Of a stretch of DNA of 64,000 nucleotides, positions 57,289 to 64,000 are shown piece by piece; within the stretch, counting starts at the first letter, position 1, and each line of letters starts with the position of its first letter. The stretch is from Gammaproteobacteria bacterium (GTDB lineage: Bacteria > Pseudomonadota > Gammaproteobacteria > Pseudomonadales > Moraxellaceae): positions 62,001 to 126,000 of the forward strand of contig JAGWUI010000001.1 in assembly GCA_028868515.1 (NCBI GenBank). The letters run 5' to 3'. The translations under genes and the position numbers were made by a program. The notes under the pieces are model-generated. The model was not told the DNA's origin and made no database searches. It was given only the letters and a program-made list of their open reading frames with translations.

Positions 57289-58848
57289 ATGAAAATACGT
57301 CATGTTTTGCTAAATGACACCAACATGCCTGTTTTACAGGCGCGGTTAATGAAGAGTGGAGCGGGCATTAAGGGCCAGCAAGCGAATACCTGTGCTGAAT
57401 TTTCATCTAGTATCATTGGCAGGAGAGTTGTCATGAGTTTGACCAAAACATTATCAGAAAAATTATTTATCTCTGCATGTGCTATGACGCATACCACAAA
57501 TTTTGCAGCCTACTATAAGGGTGCAGCCTTTTTCTTGCCTGCGCTCTTCGTTCTGCGATATGCGAATATGGGGGGATTGGATGCAGCAGTGTTTGCGGAA
57601 CAGCTAGCCAAAGCCCGTTCTTTTAGAGACAAGCAATGGTGCAGTTACTGGGATTCGTTCGCTGTAGATTACCTGTCCACTGCCGAAAGTATCGTGCAGG
57701 ATATGACATCTAGTTTGCCAAGCTCAGATCAGAAACGCACAGAAATGGCTATTCACAAGATCAGGGATATGCTTGATCAGTCTTCCCAGAATTTGTCTGA
57801 AGATGCTTGGCTGGGAGATAAAGCTCCTATTGCTGTATTGGGTGAATTAATTGCTCCTGCTGTTTCACTCTTTGCAGATTATGGTGCTCAACCCTCGATT
57901 CACGCTATTGAAAGCATAGTAAAGCAGAATGCGTCAGCACTTCCTGTCGATGTTGTAGTGCGCGCTGCTAGCCTTATCGATGCACTGGTTAAGGCCATTA
58001 CTTACTATCAGGTTGGGGCTTTTCCAGGGCATACACCTGCTCGAACACAAGCATACTGGCGCTCACGGCGATTGTTTGACGTGCTGATTGATGCCTTTGC
58101 ACCTGCGCTTGACGTTACGATTGAGCGGGTCAGCATCCCAGTCGATGGCGATATTGTACAGGGCTACCAGATACTCCCCGTAGGTGCAGGACCGCATCCA
58201 ATGGTGCTGGTAACTAACGGGCTGGAAGGTACGACACAAGAGCTCATTATTCCAATGCTGAAATACCGCAAAAATGGAGTGGGCATATTCTTTATGGAAA
58301 TGCCGGGCAGCTATGTTTACAAGCAACCGATGTCAGCCCAATCTGAGACCATATATCACCGGGTCATTGACTATTTAGTTGCACATCCAAAAATTAAATC
58401 TGATCGGATCGGGATGATGGGTGTTAGCTTTGGTGGCTACTGGGCTACGCGTATGGCGATTACAGATACTCGACTACGCGGTGTGGTCGCTTGTGGTGCT
58501 CCAGCCCATCATACATTTGGTCCAGCTTCCTCATTAGGAATGCCAGAAGTGATTGTACAGGCGCTGCGGTCAGTGACTGGGTCAAAAAGTCTAATTAGTC
58601 TGACCAAGAATCTACATAATTTTTCTTTGCTGGGTCAGTACCAGAAAATCCAGATGCCCATGCTAGTCATTAATGGTGATAACGATACATTGGTGAGTAA
58701 GCAAGATTCCGTTGACATTGCGGAGGGAGCCACTCAGGCAACACTTAAACTTTATCCCAATGATGACCATTGTGCTATGGGACATTACAACGAATGGCTG
58801 GATGAATCTCAACGTTGGTTGGAGATACAGTTAGGGGCAAAGGAATAA
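57289..58848 (+). CDS. Alpha/beta hydrolase (FrsA-like type)
   Basis: 519 residues from ATG 57289 (AAAGGA seven bases upstream). A second equally good start is ATG 57433 (AGGAG seven bases upstream; MSLTKTLSEK), giving 471 residues; the first 48 residues look less conserved. The C-terminal half has the hydrolase core: MVLVTNGLEGTTQELI, nucleophile GVSFGGYWA, acid in VINGDNDTLV, base in PNDDHCAMGH. The N-terminal half is helical (a cap-like domain), as in FrsA-type proteins. Under TetR repressor 2. Confidence 0.82.
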   Translation: MKIRHVLLNDTNMPVLQARLMKSGAGIKGQQANTCAEFSSSIIGRRVVMSLTKTLSEKLFISACAMTHTTNFAAYYKGAAFFLPALFVLRYANMGGLDAAVFAEQLAKARSFRDKQWCSYWDSFAVDYLSTAESIVQDMTSSLPSSDQKRTEMAIHKIRDMLDQSSQNLSEDAWLGDKAPIAVLGELIAPAVSLFADYGAQPSIHAIESIVKQNASALPVDVVVRAASLIDALVKAITYYQVGAFPGHTPARTQAYWRSRRLFDVLIDAFAPALDVTIERVSIPVDGDIVQGYQILPVGAGPHPMVLVTNGLEGTTQELIIPMLKYRKNGVGIFFMEMPGSYVYKQPMSAQSETIYHRVIDYLVAHPKIKSDRIGMMGVSFGGYWATRMAITDTRLRGVVACGAPAHHTFGPASSLGMPEVIVQALRSVTGSKSLISLTKNLHNFSLLGQYQKIQMPMLVINGDNDTLVSKQDSVDIAEGATQATLKLYPNDDHCAMGHYNEWLDESQRWLEIQLGAKE

Positions 58849-58865
58849 TAGGGAAGTACATGTAT

Positions 58866-58940
58866 TCACCTTACGTGATGGAATGAATTTGTAATATGAG
58901 ATTAACTCAGCTAGGCAAATTAATAAAAAACGTAAGGTGA
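58866..58940. repeat. 11-bp inverted repeat between hydrolase and thioesterase genes
   Basis: TCACCTTACGT (58866-58876) and ACGTAAGGTGA (58930-58940) are exact complements, 53 bases apart. The span could be a small insertion-like element or a long stem-loop in the leader of the thioesterase gene. Confidence 0.6.
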
Positions 58941-59026
58941 TTGGATTTTCTCTCTTAAATTGTTTTGAAAAAAATAAACTCAATGCTATCAACATTCTAC
59001 TTATTAGCAACACACTTTGGTGACTT

Positions 59027-59806
59027 ATGACCACACTTACTGAAATTATTGAGAATTTTAGTCCAACGAATCCTTATTCCACGCCACCCAGTTGGCTGCA
59101 AGGTCGTACAACTTATGGAGGACTCTCAGCAGCCTTATCATTACAGGCCGTGCTTAAGTCAGTACAATCTGCGCTGCCTCCATTGAGGACAGCTCAGTTC
59201 TCTTTCGTCGGTCCAGTCGCTAACGATATCACGTTCCATACTCAGATTTTACGTCAAGGAAAATCAGCCACCTCAGTAGCCGTAGACTGCTATTCAGCAG
59301 GGCAGATTGCGCTTCGTTCAACCCTGTTTTTCGGACATGACCGCGATAGCAATATTTGTCATGATTTAACTAATAGACCACAAGTTAATACGCCAGATAA
59401 TTATGCTCAGCCTGTAGAAGAGACATTTCTACCATCATTTTTCGGCAATTTCGATGTTCGTTTTACAAACGAAGTAACTCCTGTTTCAGGTGCTAAAACT
59501 CCAGAACTTATAGCGTGGGTAAAGCTCAAAGAAGTAGTGAATGTTGATCCTCAAGTGGTTCTTCTAGCGATTGGAGATTGCTTACCACCTGCTGCCATGG
59601 CTTGTTTCACGTCACCAGCCCCGATTAGTTCAATAAACTGGACAGTTGATTTTGTTGATTCAACAAAAAATATAAGGGGTTGGTTTTTACTTCGTACTCG
59701 TAGCTTAAATGCCTGTCATGGTTACTCACATCAGATAATGGAGGTTTGGGACGAAGATAGCAATCTGATTATGGTTAGTACTCAAACAGTTGCGATTTTT
59801 GCTTGA
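59027..59806 (+). CDS. TesB-like acyl-CoA thioesterase
   Basis: 259 residues with two hot-dog halves: SWLQGRTTYGGLSAALSLQAVL with the Gly-rich N-terminal block and AQFSFVGPVANDITFHTQILRQGKS, then the second half ending NACHGYSHQIMEVWDEDSNLIMVSTQT. Hydrolyses acyl-CoA thioesters. It lies 178 bases after the hydrolase gene on the same strand; it probably recycles CoA for the same acyl chains. Confidence 0.85.
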   Translation: MTTLTEIIENFSPTNPYSTPPSWLQGRTTYGGLSAALSLQAVLKSVQSALPPLRTAQFSFVGPVANDITFHTQILRQGKSATSVAVDCYSAGQIALRSTLFFGHDRDSNICHDLTNRPQVNTPDNYAQPVEETFLPSFFGNFDVRFTNEVTPVSGAKTPELIAWVKLKEVVNVDPQVVLLAIGDCLPPAAMACFTSPAPISSINWTVDFVDSTKNIRGWFLLRTRSLNACHGYSHQIMEVWDEDSNLIMVSTQTVAIFA

Positions 59807-59832
59807 GTTTTTAGAACAGAACGGGCTTTTTT

Positions 59833-60087
59833 GAAACCATATTACTTGAATTAGTCAAATCTCAAATCAATGAACTGAGCCACTGGTTAACAAGCATTGA
59901 TGCAGATAAATCACCCTCGAACAGAAATATATTTCCACCAAATATGTATTTGTCACTAACCGACAAAGAATGCGCTCTCGTCATATGGCCAGGAACCAAT
60001 GTGAATTATATGAATGATAATGCGCTGAACTCATGGAACAAAGGGGTCGAACCAAAACAAAATGATATGGTTACAACTTTAATTTAA
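59833..60087 (+). pseudogene. Orphan reading-frame remnant
   Basis: An 84-codon frame reads as protein (ETILLELVKSQINELSHWLT...SLTDKECALVIWPGTNVNYM) but has no start codon: the frame is closed by a TAG at about 59815 and the first Met lies inside. It looks like the 3' end of a gene truncated when the recombinase element or its neighbour moved. No family recognised. Confidence 0.4.
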
Positions 60088-60192
60088 AAGTAACTATAAC
60101 TTTATTTAAAAAAACGTTAGGTGTAGTGAATTGTTTTATTTGATATTTATTATTTAACATAATATACATTATACGACTTTAGTGTACTATTA

Positions 60193-60231
60193 TTAGTGTT
60201 GCTTAATAACTAAACAATTAAACAACACTAA
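60193..60231. repeat. 9-bp inverted repeat before the recombinase trio
   Basis: TTAGTGTTG (60193-60201) and CAACACTAA (60223-60231) are exact complements with a 21-base loop, about 65 bases before the first recombinase frame. Recombinases of this type often have their crossover or binding site here, so it may be an attachment-site candidate or element end. Confidence 0.55.
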
Positions 60232-60296
60232 AAAACTAATCATGTGGTGCTTTAGATGATGCATTTGGCGTACTAAATCTTTCAACAATTGAAGAA

Positions 60297-61262
60297 ATGC
60301 TTGAATCATTTTTCTTGGATTTAACAAATACTCCACATATCCAACAAGTTGCAGAGCAACGTTGGAGAAATGCATTTACTTTTACACGTAATATTTGTGA
60401 ACGTATATCTAGAACGTCAACGACAAGTTTAAAATTTGATGAAGTACGTTTACGACTTGAAAGAATGGATCGAATGTATGGTCAACTTCGAGTAAAAAGA
60501 AAGACAAGAGCTACGATCATTCGAGCCATTCCGTCTTTAGTCTTACACCCACTTTACGATGCAGTAAATCCAGATCCTAACAATGATAAAAATCCTTTTA
60601 AAAATGAATCATCTAGATGGAGAGCTTTTATTGTTTTTATACTTCTACTCCATGTGGGATTACGCCGCGGCGAAACATTATCTCTTCCTTATGATTTTTT
60701 AAAGTCCGAACGTTCAGATGATGGTAAAAGGAAGTACTGGATTAATGTGCGTAACAATGAGTATGAGGAGATTGATCCACGCCATTCAATCCCAAGCATA
60801 AAAACACTTGCTTCTATCCGTCAAATTCCAGTTAGCACAGAAATTGCTAATTTACTAGAAATCTATCGAGACAATTATCGCGGCAAACAAAATCATTCAT
60901 TTTATTTAAGCAGTGCAAAGAATCGTCCTCTATCTGCAGAAGCGATCGACTACTTTTTTAAAAAGCTTACAAGCGTATTGTCTCAAGAAACTTTAAAAGT
61001 ATTAAGAGATCGTACAGGTATGAACACTATCTCAGCTCATGATTTGAGGCACACCGCTGCGGTGATTAGACTTAATCAATTTCTAGATTCTGGTGATGAA
61101 ATGTCCGTTGCCCTTCAAAAGCTTAGAAGCTATTTTGGATGGGCACATAACTCTACAATGCCATTACTTTATTCAAAAGCAGTTTTTCATGAACGGTTAC
61201 AGAATAATTGGTCAAATATTTTTGATAACCGTGTTCTTATGCTATCAAAGGCACCACAATGA
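60297..61262 (+). CDS. Tyrosine recombinase 1 of the trio
   Basis: 321 residues with a complete catalytic set: Arg in HVGLRRGETLSL near residue 122, HDLRH near 248, His in GWAHNS near 284, and the nucleophile Tyr in LYSKA near 291. The core-binding N-terminal domain is short. The frame continues upstream of the ATG for 19 codons to a stop at 60237 and reads like protein (ALDDAFGVLNLSTIEE), and no Shine-Dalgarno precedes the ATG, so the true start may be different or the N-terminus truncated. Overlaps the next gene by four bases. Confidence 0.85.
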   Translation: MLESFFLDLTNTPHIQQVAEQRWRNAFTFTRNICERISRTSTTSLKFDEVRLRLERMDRMYGQLRVKRKTRATIIRAIPSLVLHPLYDAVNPDPNNDKNPFKNESSRWRAFIVFILLLHVGLRRGETLSLPYDFLKSERSDDGKRKYWINVRNNEYEEIDPRHSIPSIKTLASIRQIPVSTEIANLLEIYRDNYRGKQNHSFYLSSAKNRPLSAEAIDYFFKKLTSVLSQETLKVLRDRTGMNTISAHDLRHTAAVIRLNQFLDSGDEMSVALQKLRSYFGWAHNSTMPLLYSKAVFHERLQNNWSNIFDNRVLMLSKAPQ

Positions 61263-62755
61263 ATAACTTATTAAAAAAAGATGAGAAGTCTGAACTAACT
61301 AAATTCTTAAAAATCGCGCCACCTAGGCTTCCTTCTGTAGTCAAATATTTTGATGACTACACGGATAAGTTTCATGTATTAGATAATCTTACGGAAAATG
61401 TATGGAGATATAAGAATAATGGCTCATCAACTATCTTAGATTTTAGTAGATATAAAGATGATCAAACTCTTCTTATATTAATAAAAGCAATGATCGCAGA
61501 TTTGTTACTTAGGTTGGCAGCAACATCTGTTTCAGCTGTCTTTCAAGGCTTAAAACATATTCCAATAGAAGTTATGATCGATTTCCTTCAGGTTAAACCA
61601 GAAGATGCACGTTTACTTTGGGATCAATTTCGTATTAAGCAATTACCTAGTACTGCTTATATTAGTTTAAAAGCACTATTAAAATTCTCATCAGAACAAC
61701 AATTTGGATATTGGACTCCTTTTTATATCCCTTTTATTGCGTCTTCTCTCCCCTTACCTAGTTACAATAGATTCGCCTCTTTAAAAGCGGGAAATGCCAA
61801 CATATCGATCGAGGAAGAAAGCAAAATAGTTTGGTGGCTACAAACAAAATCTACCAATCCAAGTCAATTAACAGATGACGAATTATTTGAAACGGCTCTG
61901 TTAATTTGTAGTTATCAATTTGCGATGAGACCAAAACAAATTGGTCTGCTACGCCGTAGAGATTGCACGATTTTAACGACAGAAAACTCTGTAGAGTCGG
62001 TATATTTGACTTTTAAGATGATTAAGCAAAGATCTACCGAAGGATTAAGAACACCATTAATCCGCAAAGTGAAGCCTGAATGGGCTCCAATTTTTATTGA
62101 AGTCTATAAACGAGGTGTAGATCAATCGGGAGACTCGTTTTTACTCAACTGTCAGAGCGCAAAGATCGCTAGCGATAAAATAACGGAGCTTTTAAAGAAG
62201 AAATTATTAATTCAAAGAACTGCAACAGATCTCCGTCATGCAGGAGCTATTCGCCTAGTTGATGCAGGGGCAAACTCTGAAGAATTAGCAGAGTTTATGG
62301 GGCATTCAAGTTTAGAGACAGGATTAATATATTTTGATACGTCGCCCTCACAAGCTGAACGTGTTAATCAAGCTCTTGGAATATCGGAAACTTTCCAAAG
62401 AATAGCCGTGCTAGGAAGAGATAAATTCATTTCCTCAAAAGATCTTGCCGCATTGAAAGAAGATAAACAAATTGGTGGGGTACCTCATGGAATTCCAATA
62501 GCGGGTATTGGTGCGTGTGAAATAGGCCAACCTTCCTGCCCATTTAATCCAGTAACTGCATGTTATGGTTGTTCTAAATTTTTGCCTAGTAATGACTTAC
62601 AAATTCATTTAAAAGCTTTAGAAGATTTTCGTGGCGTGGTTAAGTATTTTTATGATGCCTCACGCAACGAATCTGATTCGCCAGCTTATTTACAATTAAA
62701 ACGAACGATAGCAGACATAAAAGCTGTAGTTGAAGGATTGGAGAGCTTAAAATGA
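61259..62755 (+). CDS. Tyrosine recombinase 2 of the trio, with Cys-rich tail
   Basis: 498 residues. Arg in FAMRPKQIGLLR near residue 223, TDLRHAGAIR near 323 (first His of HxxR replaced by Thr), GHSSLETGLIYFDTS with Tyr near 357. A C-terminal Cys cluster follows, GACEIGQPSCPFNPVTACYGC near 418-438, a zinc-finger-like element seen in Tn554 TnpB-type recombinases. Probably binds DNA in concert with the other two proteins. Confidence 0.85.
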   Translation: MNNLLKKDEKSELTKFLKIAPPRLPSVVKYFDDYTDKFHVLDNLTENVWRYKNNGSSTILDFSRYKDDQTLLILIKAMIADLLLRLAATSVSAVFQGLKHIPIEVMIDFLQVKPEDARLLWDQFRIKQLPSTAYISLKALLKFSSEQQFGYWTPFYIPFIASSLPLPSYNRFASLKAGNANISIEEESKIVWWLQTKSTNPSQLTDDELFETALLICSYQFAMRPKQIGLLRRRDCTILTTENSVESVYLTFKMIKQRSTEGLRTPLIRKVKPEWAPIFIEVYKRGVDQSGDSFLLNCQSAKIASDKITELLKKKLLIQRTATDLRHAGAIRLVDAGANSEELAEFMGHSSLETGLIYFDTSPSQAERVNQALGISETFQRIAVLGRDKFISSKDLAALKEDKQIGGVPHGIPIAGIGACEIGQPSCPFNPVTACYGCSKFLPSNDLQIHLKALEDFRGVVKYFYDASRNESDSPAYLQLKRTIADIKAVVEGLESLK

Positions 62756-64000
62756 GCCTAAATAATTCAGATGCTACGCAATTACCCGTAAAACCTAGTG
62801 ATCCATTTAATCTGTATATTGAACAAGGGAAATCATTAGCATCAAAAGCTAACTGTAGCTGGGATATACCTTTGGATAATTGTGGTATTGCTATTGATAA
62901 CATTGGGTGGGATTTACGACTTCTGAGAAAGGATGGTAATCCAGCTGCCGCAAAGTTAAAGAATTTTTCAAATATATCTGATGCATTAAAAGCAATGATT
63001 GATCTTAAATACCTTCCTGAGGACACCTGCATTGATATTCGATCTGTATCAATTAATTGGCAGGATTTAATTAAAGCTTATGCTCTCAATTTATTACTGC
63101 TTGGAGGTTGTAGTATTAGTCATGTGGATGCTTCATGTAGAATGTTGCGCTTACTTGCGACTTCACTTGAAAATAAAGAGCCTTGGACTTTGAATGCTGA
63201 TGATATTTTACGCAGCATAAATATTGCTAATAAGATCCAACCTTCACGTCAAAACGAGAAGCTCATTTTGGGTTTCATAAAAACTGTCTATGATCAATAC
63301 TATCTTGGAGAGGCCTGTCCACTGACTCCATTTTTATTAGAACAAAATTTAACAATGCCACGATTAGTACCTCCAAAATATTTAAAAAAAGGGAAAGAAC
63401 TTCTAAAAAAACTAAACGAAAGAAAATCTGAACAAAAGCTTCCAGACTTAAAGGCCTTTTGGGAGTTGATGAGAATTATTTTTACAGAAAAACCGCGTAC
63501 TTTTGTTGATGCAATACTATTTGCCCAGATTAAAATAATGGTCATCACTGGGTTGCGCGTCGGTGAAGTTGCCTTATTGCCATTAGATTGGAAAAGATCT
63601 ATCACACATCGCGATTACAATGGAGCCCTAGCTGGAAATCTTGGAGGTATATCAGAATCGTATTCATTAAGATATTTTGCTGAAAAACAGGGGATGAGCA
63701 ATAACGAATTGGGCTCATTAAGTGAGAACTCTCAATATATTCCAACTATTTTTGAAGAAATTCTATTTGAAACATTGAAGGAAATAGAGCACTTAACTGC
63801 CCCTTTACGAAAAACATTAAAAGCACAATGTATGACGGGGCGACTTTTACCAATGTATGACCCCAGAGAGCTTCTTTCTGCAGAAAAATGCTATCTACAT
63901 TTAACTGGTAGCTCAATATTTCGTAATATTGAGCCTAAAGTATTTCAGCCTTATATAAATAAGTATTTGGAAAAATTAGATATAGGTGTACTTGATAAGC
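62752..64000 (+). CDS. Recombinase 3 of the trio, 3' partial
   Basis: Open from ATG 62752 (overlapping the previous stop by four bases) to the end of the window, 416 codons without a stop. The Arg motif of tyrosine recombinases is visible as ITGLRVGEVALLPLDW near residue 268. The rest of the catalytic domain should follow beyond base 64000, unless a long insert precedes it. The N-terminal ~200 residues (IEQGKSLASKANCSWDIPLD...) have no recognised family. Expected to be more than 500 residues long. Confidence 0.75.
   Translation, partial: MSLNNSDATQLPVKPSDPFNLYIEQGKSLASKANCSWDIPLDNCGIAIDNIGWDLRLLRKDGNPAAAKLKNFSNISDALKAMIDLKYLPEDTCIDIRSVSINWQDLIKAYALNLLLLGGCSISHVDASCRMLRLLATSLENKEPWTLNADDILRSINIANKIQPSRQNEKLILGFIKTVYDQYYLGEACPLTPFLLEQNLTMPRLVPPKYLKKGKELLKKLNERKSEQKLPDLKAFWELMRIIFTEKPRTFVDAILFAQIKIMVITGLRVGEVALLPLDWKRSITHRDYNGALAGNLGGISESYSLRYFAEKQGMSNNELGSLSENSQYIPTIFEEILFETLKEIEHLTAPLRKTLKAQCMTGRLLPMYDPRELLSAEKCYLHLTGSSIFRNIEPKVFQPYINKYLEKLDIGVLDK

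Larger units (their letters stand above)
60193..64000. mobile_element. Integrative element edge with three tyrosine-recombinase genes
   Basis: Three consecutive, ATGA-overlapping recombinase-like genes (60297, 61259, 62752), low GC (23/60 in 62041-62100 by hand count), a gene remnant and an inverted repeat at the left. Such recombinase groups are known in Tn554-type transposons, RIT elements and similar integrative elements; which of these it is cannot be decided here. The right side runs out of the window. Confidence 0.6.

Noticed and set aside
60193-64000. Prophage
   Set aside because: Only recombinases are visible; no phage structural, lysis or repressor genes in the window.
1-64000. CRISPR array, tRNA or rRNA genes
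   Set aside because: No regularly spaced repeats and no cloverleaf or rRNA stretch were recognised by eye; a covariance-model scan would settle small RNAs.

Overview
The window looks like a chromosome segment of Acinetobacter or a close Moraxellaceae relative. Signs are AT-rich coding DNA, AdeT-type solute-binding protein, an OsmC-YcaO fusion, a stand-alone gspE, a dimeric and a monomeric isocitrate dehydrogenase side by side, and short palindromic intergenic repeats. No rRNA, tRNA or CRISPR array was seen. The species is inferred from gene content only.

Layout. 0-4.8 kb: 3' part of a NodT-type efflux outer-membrane gene, a GDT1-type Mn/Ca transporter, hemL, and an AraC regulator. 5.1-8.0 kb: an exported S15/CocE-like hydrolase, divergent from that regulator, followed by a short lipase-foldase-like membrane protein. 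8-14.2 kb: TM2-TPR protein, DUF1993, cca, haemolysin III-type protein, gspE. 14.2-17.1 kb: a four-gene unit (DUF6662-like outer-membrane protein, FMN-binding protein, ApbE flavin transferase, His-rich 4-TM protein) behind a Fur-like palindrome. 17.2-30 kb: DUF1304, lipoprotein plus AdeT-like pair, DUF3108, amt, LLM oxidoreductase, NDH-2, M61 peptidase, acyl-CoA ligase, photolyase, rluE. 30.4-42.2 kb: icd, monomeric icd, small phosphatase, lipoprotein, thiI, yadGH-type ABC exporter, OsmC-YcaO.

42.3-46.1 kb: AraC regulator, SDR, alpha/beta hydrolase and acyltransferase. A nearly identical 20-base site lies in front of the regulator and in front of the hydrolase-SDR pair. 46.3-52.7 kb: PAS-PAS-GGDEF-EAL protein, copper ATPase, HipBA. 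52.7-59.8 kb: a visibly more GC-rich accessory block with two TetR-controlled units: hydrolase-SDR-SDR plus a ligase remnant, then hydrolase and thioesterase. The first hydrolase is a clear paralogue of the 44-45 kb one. 59.8-64 kb: a gene remnant, an inverted repeat, and three ATGA-overlapping tyrosine-recombinase-like genes, the third cut by the window edge. This probably marks the edge of a mobile element.

Strongest leads: (1) the Fur-linked flavin-transfer operon, whose ApbE gene has no canonical start ahead of its conserved N-terminus; (2) the S15 hydrolase with a shortened foldase; (3) the two AraC sites; (4) twin perfect palindromes controlling the second TetR unit; (5) the recombinase trio.
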